From assembly GCA_910588225.1 (NCBI GenBank), contig CAJUQT010000007.1:1-64000 (forward strand): a DNA stretch of 64,000 nt, written 5' to 3'. Each line of letters begins with the position of its first letter. Within the stretch, counting starts at the first letter, position 1. Position numbers and translations under genes: made by a program. The stretch is from an uncultured Acetatifactor sp. (lineage in GTDB: Bacteria > Bacillota > Clostridia > Lachnospirales > Lachnospiraceae). A model generated the notes under the pieces. The model worked only from the letters and a program-made list of their open reading frames with translations. It was not told the origin of the DNA and searched no databases. Shown here one piece after another: positions 34,456 to 42,435 of this stretch.

Positions 34456-34771
34456 AATTTCCCTTTCCGGGAGCTTCCCCGGTTTACGTTATCTCTACGC
34501 TTACGCCGCTCCGAGGTATTTTCCCACTGTTTTACATGACAAATCAAAATTATCAGAATATTAATCCGAACAGCCACGGACGCCGATGCAATGTCTTCCT
34601 TTGGCCACATTTTCCGCAAAAACAGGCCGGCCCCGCGAAATCACATTCCATTGTTTCTAAACAGCAATGGGCTATCCGACTCCGCAGTGCCGGCGGCATC
34701 GTTGACCGATAACAACGATACAGATGGAAATTCAGGCAAGTGAAACATGTGGTTAATTGGTGCGGTTTATA
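34456..34771. other. 316-bp non-coding gap
   Basis: Between the pcrA start and the SPFH-gene stop. Apart from a small CCATTG-CAATGG hairpin near 34650 nothing recognisable was seen; it should hold the pcrA promoter and the end of the SPFH transcript. Confidence 0.5.
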
Positions 34772-36133
34772 CTAGCGACGCACATTGTCCCTCTCGTCAA
34801 AGACATCGCCGCACTCAGGACAGAATTTCGGCGGATGTGCAGGATCTTCCGGCTCCCAGCCGCATTTGTCACATTTATAAAGCGGTGCGCCCTCCGGTCT
34901 TCTGGAACCACAATTGGTACAGAACTTTCCCTGATTCACGGTTCCACAGCCACATGTCCAGCCTGCATCCGAAGGCTTCGGTCTGCCGCATTCCATGCAG
35001 AATTTTCCTCTGTTGTCTCTGTGTCCGCATTGGCAGTTCCAGCCCGGCATGGGCGCTGCCGTACTCTGGTTTCCTGTCTGCACCATCCCGTTTCCGGCCT
35101 GGCTCCGATTCACCTGACTCTGCGCCGCTCCCATGGCAAACAGGGAAGATGCATCCATTCCGCCGGCCGCATTTGCCATATTCATGCCGGCAAATGCCAT
35201 CATAGGCCCTGTGGAAGTATTAGATGCCGCCGCTTTCATAGCTTCCGCCTGCGCTCCCGCCAAAGTGGCAGCCGCCATATTGGGATTGCGAAGAGTAGCT
35301 GTGGTCTGAAGCTCGCTGATCTTTTTTGTCACGTCCTCAGGCATAGAGGGAGGATTCATAGTCATGCTGACCACCACAATGCCGCGAGTCTTCTCCCATT
35401 TCCCCGACAACTCCTGATTCACAGCATCCACCAGTTCCGTCACATGGTAAGGGATATCTGATACCCGCACACGAAGCCTGCTGATTCTGCCCAAAGCAGG
35501 CTGCATGGCAGTCATCAGCTCCGCCTTCATCTGATTCTGCAGCTGACTGCGATTATAACTGTCCGTCACATTCCCGCAGACATTCTGATAAAACAGCAAA
35601 GGATCCGTAATTCGGAACGAATAGGAACCATTGCACCGAATACTCACATCCATATCCAATCCGATATTGTCATCTATGTACCGAAAAGGAACAGGCGTAG
35701 CTGTGCCATACAGATTGTTCATAATTTCCTTCGTATTGAAGAAATAAACTCTCTGGTCCTTGCCTGCACTGCCGCCGAACGCAAATCTCTTCCCCACGGC
35801 TTTGAAGGTATTCATAATACTGTCACCCAAATCACCGCTGAACAGGCTGGGCTCAGTGGACTTGTCAAAAACAAACTCTCCGGCCTCCGCACTGAACTCC
35901 ACAATACCGCCCTGTTCCACAATAATCATACACTGGCCCTCGTTCACTGCCACAATGGAACCATCGGAAATGATATTATCTGTTCCTTTATTATTGCCGC
36001 GTCCGCCGTTCTCTCTCCTTTTTCCCTTTGTCATCAGGATATCATTGGAAAGGGAATCACAGTAAAAGTATTCCCTCCACTGGTCTGCCAGAAGGGAACC
36101 TATCGCATCCTTTGCCGCTCTGATCAATCCCAT
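34772..36133 (-). CDS. SPFH-domain protein with C-terminal zinc ribbons (YdjI-like)
   Basis: Cytoplasmic SPFH/band-7-like protein of 453 residues, of the group also called virion core protein-like. The SPFH domain covers about 50-270, followed by a Met/Ala/Asn-rich linker. Three zinc ribbons end the protein: CQCGHRDNRGKFCMECG, CGCGTVNQGKFCTNCG, and a third with CDKCG and CPECG. Bacillus subtilis YdjI, linked to the PspA membrane-stress response, is a relative. No PspA gene is beside it here. Confidence 0.82.
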   Translation of the reverse strand: MGLIRAAKDAIGSLLADQWREYFYCDSLSNDILMTKGKRRENGGRGNNKGTDNIISDGSIVAVNEGQCMIIVEQGGIVEFSAEAGEFVFDKSTEPSLFSGDLGDSIMNTFKAVGKRFAFGGSAGKDQRVYFFNTKEIMNNLYGTATPVPFRYIDDNIGLDMDVSIRCNGSYSFRITDPLLFYQNVCGNVTDSYNRSQLQNQMKAELMTAMQPALGRISRLRVRVSDIPYHVTELVDAVNQELSGKWEKTRGIVVVSMTMNPPSMPEDVTKKISELQTTATLRNPNMAAATLAGAQAEAMKAAASNTSTGPMMAFAGMNMANAAGGMDASSLFAMGAAQSQVNRSQAGNGMVQTGNQSTAAPMPGWNCQCGHRDNRGKFCMECGRPKPSDAGWTCGCGTVNQGKFCTNCGSRRPEGAPLYKCDKCGWEPEDPAHPPKFCPECGDVFDERDNVRR

Positions 36134-36232
36134 AATTTATAACCTCCTCTTCCTGCTTCAACTTGAAAGACATCACAATATAAGCATTCTATCAAATTTT
36201 TAGCTTTCTCTCAACTGCTTTTGGGAAATATC

Positions 36233-36261
36233 TTTACAAAAAAGGACTTTTAGAATACACT
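36233..36261 (+). promoter_or_regulatory. promoter of the HTH gene at 36316
   Basis: TTTACA (36233-36238), 17-base spacer, TACACT (36256-36261), about 50 bases before the ATG. Confidence 0.7.
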
Positions 36262-36315
36262 ATTAAGAGAAAACAAGTTCCATCTCATTATTTTAAGCAA
36301 AGGACATAAGCAGAC

Positions 36316-36804
36316 ATGGGTAAGAAAGCCACAAAAGCCGCCGACAATATGTATTATCTTGCACGTTCGGAAGCCGCCGAAACAAATTCTGATTTCTCCA
36401 GCCGGGAAAAGGCCGCCGAGATCATAGGCATTGACCGTACCAGGCTGGCCCGAATCGAGTTGGATACCATCCCTCCCTACCCGGAAGAAGTCAAGGCCAT
36501 GGCAAAAGCATATAATGTACCAGAATTGTGTAATTCCTATTGTGCAAGGGAATGCCCTATCGGCCGCAATTCGGTGCGGGAGGTTTCCATTGATGATTTC
36601 GACCGGCTGGCCCTGAAAGTATTGGGCTCTCTGAAGGATATTGATTCCCTGCGTGCTTCTCTGATTGCCATTTCTGAAGACGGTGTCATAGAAGAAAACG
36701 AACGTCCCGCTTTCCAGAAAATTCTGGATTCTCTGGAGAAAATCAGCGTCAACGCAAAGGCATTACAGCTCTGGGCTCTGAAAAATATACGGATACAGCA
36801 ATAG
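36316..36804 (+). CDS. XRE-type HTH protein with Cys-rich middle
   Basis: Probable DNA-binding protein of 162 residues. The HTH covers about 20-65 (SSREKAAEIIGIDRTRLARI) and is followed by LCNSYCARECPIG, three Cys that could bind metal. The helical second half is possibly for dimerisation. Found alone with its own promoter and convergent with the substrate-binding protein gene. Target unknown. Confidence 0.8.
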   Translation: MGKKATKAADNMYYLARSEAAETNSDFSSREKAAEIIGIDRTRLARIELDTIPPYPEEVKAMAKAYNVPELCNSYCARECPIGRNSVREVSIDDFDRLALKVLGSLKDIDSLRASLIAISEDGVIEENERPAFQKILDSLEKISVNAKALQLWALKNIRIQQ

Positions 36805-36877
36805 AATCCCCTTTTGGAGGATTCTATTGTCATTATTGAGAAAGACATCCCGCATATTCCGCCTTCTGCCGCTTTCA

Positions 36878-37894
36878 TTATTTCCCTGCAGTCTCAGCGA
36901 ATGATTTTATAACCAGGTCTTCGTAGGGCACTCTATTTTCCAATACGCCTGCATCCTCCAGGATATTCTGCAGCAGATTAAAAGACTCCTCTTCGAAAAT
37001 CAGATTATCTTTCCAGGTATCCTGCACATAATATCTCTCCACAATGGTAGTCAGAGCCTCCATATCTGTCTCCGGAAACTGCGGCGCTATCACTTTTGCG
37101 ATTTCAGCCGGTGTATGATTCTGCACATAATCCATTCCTTTTTGCAGTGCATTTGTAAACGCCTGGACGACATCTTTGTTCTTCTCCAGGTAGCTTTTCT
37201 TTGCCGAAAAGGAAGTGTAGGGCACATAACCGGAATCTTCTCCCAGAGAAGCCACCACATAGCCTTCTCCCTTCAGCTCCAGCGCGGTGGCATGTGGTTC
37301 GAATTCTACCGTAAAATCCCCCTGTCCCCCGGAAAAAGCAGCCGCCGTAGAGCCAAAATCAATGCTCTGGTCAATGTTCACATCCCCCGCAGGATCGATA
37401 CCGTTCTTCATCAGGATATACTCGAACACCATCTGAGGCATGCCGCCTGCTCTGCCTCCCAGCACATCTTTGCCCTTGAGCATATCCCAAGTAAAATTCT
37501 CCACCGGTTCTCTGGATACCAGGAAATTTCCTGCCCTCTGTGTCAGCTGTGCAAAGTTCACCACATAATCCTCTGTTCCCCCCGCGTACGTATATATTGT
37601 GCTCTCGCTTCCCATGAATCCGATATCCGCCTCGCCCGTAAGCACGGCTGTCATGGTTTTATCTGCGCCAAACCCAGTCACAAGAGACAGCTCTATTCCC
37701 GCTTCTGCAAAATATCCCTCCTCAATGGCCACATACATGGGTGCATAGAAAATGGAATGCGCCACTTCATTCAGTACCACCTTTGTACCGCCTTCCTTTG
37801 CCGCATTCCCACTATCTCCGCAGCCTGCCATAACCGCTGTCATCATCAGCGCCAGACATACTGCCCCTATTCTTTTTAAAGACAGCCTTCTCAT
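36878..37894 (-). CDS. NitT/TauT-type ABC substrate-binding lipoprotein
   Basis: Solute-binding lipoprotein of 338 residues with lipobox VMAGC at about 20-24. The mature part has the SsuA/THI5-like pattern: HSIFYAPMYVAIEEGYFAEAG, GEADIGFMGSEST, and DFTVEFEPHATALE. Relatives bind sulfonates, nitrate, or pyrimidine and thiamine precursors. No permease or ATPase gene is adjacent, so it is an orphan here and its ligand is not known. GGAGG precedes the ATG. Confidence 0.85.
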   Translation of the reverse strand: MRRLSLKRIGAVCLALMMTAVMAGCGDSGNAAKEGGTKVVLNEVAHSIFYAPMYVAIEEGYFAEAGIELSLVTGFGADKTMTAVLTGEADIGFMGSESTIYTYAGGTEDYVVNFAQLTQRAGNFLVSREPVENFTWDMLKGKDVLGGRAGGMPQMVFEYILMKNGIDPAGDVNIDQSIDFGSTAAAFSGGQGDFTVEFEPHATALELKGEGYVVASLGEDSGYVPYTSFSAKKSYLEKNKDVVQAFTNALQKGMDYVQNHTPAEIAKVIAPQFPETDMEALTTIVERYYVQDTWKDNLIFEEESFNLLQNILEDAGVLENRVPYEDLVIKSFAETAGK

Positions 37895-37976
37895 AAAAAC
37901 CTCCTTACCATTTTATCCGGACCTCCGGTTCCTTTTGATAAGCTATCATATGAAAGAATGTCTGTCCAGGTTACAT

Positions 37977-38588
37977 TTATTTTACGTCTGTTTTCCCGGG
38001 ATCTGAAATTTCATCTATAATTTTCTCAATCATCAGTTTTTTCAGATATACGTCAAACCCCAGCGTACAGATAAAGGCAAACTTTTGAAGGAAATCCATA
38101 TGTTCTTCCGGCGCACCCTGAAAGGTCTCCTGAGCAGCCTTGAACTTCTCCGTTACATCCGCTTTCAGAGCCTGGAGCTGCTTTTCCTCCATACCAAATG
38201 CCTCCCGGTACACGCTTTCCAGATTAAAGTCCTTCCCGTTCCGGAAAAAGTGTTCCGTAATCGGTCCCAGAAGAGTCTGAATGTCGTTGATTGACAGAAT
38301 CCCCTTGTAATAGTAGATAAAAATCAACAGCATTACATGCTCTTTGGAATATTTCTTCTTCACTGGAGGGGGAAGTAAATCATTCTTCGCATAATTATTG
38401 ATCATGGTTTTGGTCAGCACCTTATCCTCTTCCGGATTCCGCACAGAAGAACGCAGCCTGCTGTCCATAAAAGTGGTAATCTGATCCATGTACAGGTCGA
38501 TATTCGGTATATCCTCAGGGCTGATATACTGTATCCTGTCCAGGCTTGCCAATATACTGTTCAGTAAATCCTTGCTGTCAATTGTCAT
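37977..38588 (-). CDS. DUF1836 family protein
   Basis: A 203-residue protein of the DUF1836 family, which has an N-terminal MerR-like winged helix: TKTMINNYAKNDLLPPPVKKKYSKEH near 75-100 is its recognisable part (given here in shortened sense; key residues are NNY, LLPPP and KKYS). The rest is helical. Role unknown; a regulator is the likely guess. It faces away from the yerC-type gene, with a shared promoter region of about 180 bp. Confidence 0.82.
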   Translation of the reverse strand: MTIDSKDLLNSILASLDRIQYISPEDIPNIDLYMDQITTFMDSRLRSSVRNPEEDKVLTKTMINNYAKNDLLPPPVKKKYSKEHVMLLIFIYYYKGILSINDIQTLLGPITEHFFRNGKDFNLESVYREAFGMEEKQLQALKADVTEKFKAAQETFQGAPEEHMDFLQKFAFICTLGFDVYLKKLMIEKIIDEISDPGKTDVK

Positions 38589-38707
38589 AGTTGATCATCC
38601 TTTTCCTGTCTGTTACCCGGACATGTCCCGGCAATTACTTCCATCTCTGATAACATTATATAGTATTCAATACTACATGACAAGATTTAGTTTTAAAAAA
38701 AGTCACC

Positions 38708-38736
38708 TTTACTTTACAACTTTAATATGTTAAAAT
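38708..38736 (+). promoter_or_regulatory. promoter of the YerC-type gene
   Basis: TTTACT (38708-38713), 17-base spacer, TAAAAT (38731-38736), about 35 bases upstream of the ATG at 38771. Confidence 0.65.
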
Positions 38737-38770
38737 GAATAAACAGTAAAAAACAGTGAGGTATTCCCCA

Positions 38771-39076
38771 ATGAACAAAGATGTCAAAAGCGAAGCTGCA
38801 GATTCCCTGTTCGACGCCATTCTCTGTCTGAAAAACCGTGAGGAGTGCTATCGTTTTTTTGAAGATTTATGTACCGTCAACGAACTGCATTCCATGTCAC
38901 AGCGTTTTGAAGTAGCCATGATGCTGAAAAATCGCAGTACTTATCTGGAAGTCGCCGAAAAAACAGGTGCATCCACCGCCACTATCAGTCGTGTTAACCG
39001 TTCCCTGAACTACGGAAACGGAGGGTACGAAGTGGTTTTTGAACGTATGAAAAAGGAGAATGAATCCATTCTTTAA
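38771..39076 (+). CDS. YerC/YecD family TrpR-related protein
   Basis: Small DNA-binding protein of 101 residues of the TrpR-like YerC/YecD family. It shows LCTVNELHSMSQRFEVAMML and then the helix-turn-helix YLEVAEKTGASTATISRVNR. The TrpR fold is clear, but tryptophan binding is not implied for this group. ATG 38771 follows GAGG; a GTG five codons earlier is less likely. Confidence 0.9.
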   Translation: MNKDVKSEAADSLFDAILCLKNREECYRFFEDLCTVNELHSMSQRFEVAMMLKNRSTYLEVAEKTGASTATISRVNRSLNYGNGGYEVVFERMKKENESIL

Positions 39077-39097
39077 TATGCAAAATTTCATATTCAA

Positions 39098-39155
39098 AAA
39101 ACAGGCATGTCAGATTTCCAAATAAATCCACGCTGACAAACCTGCTTTTTATTGC
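39098..39155 (+). terminator. probable terminator after the YerC-type gene
   Basis: CAGG and GTCAG pair with CTGAC and CCTG across a long loop, followed by CTTTTTATT. It could serve the plus strand. Confidence 0.5.
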
Positions 39156-39202
39156 CTATGTATCGCACAAAAAGCTTCCGCTCCGGCAAAGCAGGCAAAG
39201 TG

Positions 39203-39682
39203 TTATCCTACAGCCTGTTCTTCAGAGCTTATACTTTCATCGGAAGCGGTAGACTCCTCCGCTTCTTTCAACGCTTCCACCACAGCTGCTTTTGCGGTCT
39301 TCTTCATAGCTTTTACTGCTTTGTTATTGGGTTTAGGTTTCTTATTGGCATCCTGATTCATGTCACATCTGCCCTGGAATACAGCTTTTTCGTCAATTAC
39401 CAGCCCCCCGGTGGTAATATCACCGATAACTCTTGCCGTAGACGTAAGCTCAACCTTTTCCGGTACATTCAGATTGCCGTATACCTCACCACCAATGACA
39501 ACTTTCTGAGCATTAATATCTCCGTTAATGCAGCCGGAAGCCCCCACAATCACGGTATCCGTCACTATTACATTTCCATTTACAGTACCGTCAATCCTTA
39601 TGGCACCGTCGGCGGCAAAATCACCGTTACATTCGGCACTCATACCGATAATAGTGGTAATCTGTGTTTCCTTTTTCCTCAT
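39203..39682 (-). CDS. bactofilin (polymer-forming cytoskeletal protein)
   Basis: Bactofilin of 159 residues. The right-handed beta-helix core (about 12-110) shows the repeating hydrophobic/Gly pattern: ADGAIRIDGTVNGNVIV, GASGCINGDINAQKVVI, VIGDITTGGLVI. The tail is Lys/Ala/Glu-rich. Bactofilins polymerise without nucleotide and organise wall enzymes. The next gene upstream codes for a LytM-like membrane protein, a partner type known for bactofilins elsewhere. Confidence 0.93.
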   Translation of the reverse strand: MRKKETQITTIIGMSAECNGDFAADGAIRIDGTVNGNVIVTDTVIVGASGCINGDINAQKVVIGGEVYGNLNVPEKVELTSTARVIGDITTGGLVIDEKAVFQGRCDMNQDANKKPKPNNKAVKAMKKTAKAAVVEALKEAEESTASDESISSEEQAVG

Positions 39683-39930
39683 CTCTTAATCCTCCTATTA
39701 TAGTTCCATCACAAAACATCCATACCTGCAGCAGCGTAATTTTCGGCTGCATACTTTGCATCTGAAAACGCTCTTGGGCATAATTATGTTTCGTTACTGT
39801 CATAGTTTCGCACCATCCTCCCATGCCGCTCCTCATGATATCATGATACATTTCCTATCGCCTGAACATCATGACTGTAAATGAATCTGAGCGCACTGAA
39901 AGATAGTGCTTCTTCGGTTCCCCGGTATCC

Positions 39931-40665
39931 TCACCCACTGATATTCAGCATATCCATGGGATTAACATATTCTCCGTCCTTCATCATCTGGTAACCCAGT
40001 TTGCTGCTTTCCTCCGTAATCAGAAATAATGTGGTTCCCTGGGTGACCGTCTCTCCCACCTTGACTTTTACTTCTCCCTGGTTCCTGTAGATGGTAGTAT
40101 AACCATTACCATGCTCAATCCAGACATTATTCCCATATTCCGCATCTTCATTTACCGCAGTGACAGTTCCGCTGGCTGTAGCTACCACCATGGAATTCGG
40201 CGCTGCTGTAAATACACACATGAGCTCACCCTCCGCCATATCTTCCATAGTCGCCCGCTCCGAAAGCGGAAGCCTTGTGGGCAGATACTCCTTTTCAAGC
40301 TGTTCTGACAGCTCTGTCTCTGTCTGCACCTTCTGCGACACCGTCTCGCTGAGAATCTGAATCTGCTCATTCAGTCCGGCGATTTCCTCGTTTAATCCGG
40401 AAATCTGTGCCTCCAGGTCAGCCTTCTCCTGCTCAAGAACTACAATTACTTCATTCTGCTCTGTTGTCTGCTGAAGCTTAGCTGTCCAAATATCCTTTTC
40501 GTAAGAAAAATATCCTATTAATGCGCCGATAATCACACACAGGATAATAATAATAACCTGCAGTATCCAGGGGCGAATCCGGAACTGCTTCATCCGGCCG
40601 TCCGCTGCATCGGATGTAACAATTACCACATGACTGTTTTTGCGCTTATGTCTGTTACGTCCCAT
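39931..40665 (-). CDS. membrane LytM/M23-like protein with degenerate active site
   Basis: A 244-residue protein with a basic start, one membrane span (about 33-55), a coiled coil (about 65-125, repeated LEAQISGLNEEIAGLNEQ) and a C-terminal M23 fold: VVATASGTVTAV and NNVWIEHGNGYTTIYRNQG. The first zinc ligands (HxxxD) are absent and the final HxH is replaced by YRN, so it probably binds or regulates rather than cuts. Lies upstream of the bactofilin gene on the same strand, like the non-catalytic LytM partners of bactofilins elsewhere. Confidence 0.85.
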   Translation of the reverse strand: MGRNRHKRKNSHVVIVTSDAADGRMKQFRIRPWILQVIIIILCVIIGALIGYFSYEKDIWTAKLQQTTEQNEVIVVLEQEKADLEAQISGLNEEIAGLNEQIQILSETVSQKVQTETELSEQLEKEYLPTRLPLSERATMEDMAEGELMCVFTAAPNSMVVATASGTVTAVNEDAEYGNNVWIEHGNGYTTIYRNQGEVKVKVGETVTQGTTLFLITEESSKLGYQMMKDGEYVNPMDMLNISG

Positions 40666-40882
40666 TTATAGTCACCTCCGACAAGCTTTTATTATTTTAC
40701 CATAAATGCAATTTCACTTCAACGATAAACGGGTGTTTTTGTGATATTCTTACAACAAAAACCTGCCTTTTATGCTGAATTATCTAAAATGTAAGCTGGC
40801 ATATTGTGCATCTTGTACATTACATAGTTATCCTTCTCTCCATTTGGTATGCTTTCGCTCTCTTATCCACGACGATAAATCA

Positions 40883-41677
40883 TCATAAAAGCACTCCGGC
40901 AGAACTTCCACAGATCTCCAACACCCGCTTCCAGGCAAGGCTTCCGCCGAACAAATCCAACGCACTTCCTATAGTGACATTCACCCGATTCCTGCCCAGC
41001 CTGCGCAGCAGTTCCAAATCCCCGTAGCTATGTACGCCTCCGGCATAAGTTATGCTGCAGCCCTCCCAGTTTCCCAGCATAGCTGTCAGCTCCTCTTCGA
41101 TTCCTTCCGCCTTGCCCTCCACATCCACCGCATGAATCAGAAATTCGTCGCAGTATTGGGACAATCTGTTCATCAATGATTCGTCCACCGTCTCCTCTGT
41201 CACTTTCTGCCATCTGTCTGTGACCACTCTATATCCGACAGAAGTCTTTCTGCAGCTTAAATCCAGCACCAGACGCTGCTTTCCAACAGTATCTTTTATT
41301 TTTTTTAACCTTTCATAATTAATTCTGCCCTCCCTGAATACATAAGATGTCACAATCACATGAGATGCTCCCGCCTCCAGAAAGTCTGCCGCATTGTCCG
41401 CTGTAATCCCTCCGCCGACCTGCAGTCCGCCGGGATAGGCTCCCAGCGCTGCCAAGGCTTGTCTCTTTGTCTCTTCATAGTATTCGCTGCTTTCCGGATT
41501 AAGTAAAATCACATGCCCTCCACAAAGTCCTGCCTCATGGTAAAATTGTGCAAAAAAAGCAGCATCCTGCTCTGACACGAAATTTTCCTGCGCCTGGTTT
41601 TCTGTATCTGTCAGACTTCCGCCCACAATCTGCTTGACTTTGCCATTATGAATGTCTATACATGGTCTAAATTCCAT
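40883..41677 (-). CDS. eukaryotic-type HisA homologue (ProFAR isomerase)
   Basis: TIM-barrel isomerase of histidine synthesis, 264 residues. The sequence follows the yeast HIS6 type and not the usual bacterial HisA: CIDIHNGKVKQIVGGSLT, LQVGGGI, LVLDLSCRKT, DEFLIHAVDVEGKAEGI and GSALDLFGGSLAW. Members of this group are known in some bacteria. No other his genes are nearby, so it may stand alone or serve a related reaction. Catalytic Asp candidates are D8 (CIDIH) and D154 (LVLDLS). Confidence 0.88.
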   Translation of the reverse strand: MEFRPCIDIHNGKVKQIVGGSLTDTENQAQENFVSEQDAAFFAQFYHEAGLCGGHVILLNPESSEYYEETKRQALAALGAYPGGLQVGGGITADNAADFLEAGASHVIVTSYVFREGRINYERLKKIKDTVGKQRLVLDLSCRKTSVGYRVVTDRWQKVTEETVDESLMNRLSQYCDEFLIHAVDVEGKAEGIEEELTAMLGNWEGCSITYAGGVHSYGDLELLRRLGRNRVNVTIGSALDLFGGSLAWKRVLEICGSSAGVLL

Positions 41678-41841
41678 TTTTACACTCCGTTATAAATATT
41701 TCAATACGCAAATTTTTCCTTTTTCTTTTTATGTCCCATGCATAAATTTCACCAGAATTCACATACTAATGGCAAATCAGCCATTCTTCAGACGCAGTAT
41801 GGTCTGGTTTTATAGCTCACGCATTAGAAATGGAGGAGACA

Positions 41842-42381
41842 ATGAAAAAAGGTAAAAAACTTGCAGGCGCCAGAAAGCTTCTGGCAATAGGACTGGTGTT
41901 GGCCTGTGTGTGTACGGCAACCGCCTGCACGAACAGCGCCAGAAACAACAACAATTCAGACAGTATGGCCGGAAACAGCACTCCGGACTCCGGCAGCGGA
42001 GCCACTGCGGACAGCGGCTCTGCCGGCAATAACGGCACTGCGGAAAATAACAATACCGCAGGCACAGGCAGCAGCACAATCAATGGCAGCACTGCCGACA
42101 ACGACAATGATTCCCTGTTGGACGATGTAGGTGATGCCGTTACTAATGTGGTAGATGACGTAGCCGACGGCATTGAAGATGTTACCGACAACCTCACCGG
42201 AACCGACAATGGCATCCACAATAACAGCTCCGGAACTAATGGCAGCAATGATATGAGCAATAATGAAAATGACACTAACACAGGTATCGGAAGCAACGGC
42301 ACCGGTGTAAACGGCAGGACAACAGGTGGCGCACGCACTGGCATAAACAGCGGCAATGCAGGCGGCGTTATAGGGCAGTAA
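41842..42381 (+). CDS. low-complexity Asn/Gly/Thr/Ser-rich lipoprotein
   Basis: Predicted lipoprotein of 179 residues. The signal peptide leads to a lipobox (ATAC) near residue 29. The mature part is mostly Asn, Gly, Ser, Thr and Asp, with one amphipathic segment (about 90-120, DDVGDAVTNVVDDVADGIED) recurring as VxDxVxDxxxD. ATG 41842 follows GGAGGAGACA. Function unknown; composition suggests a disordered surface spacer. Confidence 0.75.
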   Translation: MKKGKKLAGARKLLAIGLVLACVCTATACTNSARNNNNSDSMAGNSTPDSGSGATADSGSAGNNGTAENNNTAGTGSSTINGSTADNDNDSLLDDVGDAVTNVVDDVADGIEDVTDNLTGTDNGIHNNSSGTNGSNDMSNNENDTNTGIGSNGTGVNGRTTGGARTGINSGNAGGVIGQ

Positions 42382-42435
42382 CCTTTCTCTCGGGCGTTCG
42401 CTTATAAAGCCTGCGCCTGAGATTCCCTTAAACCA

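Noticed and set aside
39627..39851. A 74-codon frame overlapping the start of the bactofilin gene
   Set aside because: Mostly upstream non-coding sequence in another frame; no ribosome site or homology.
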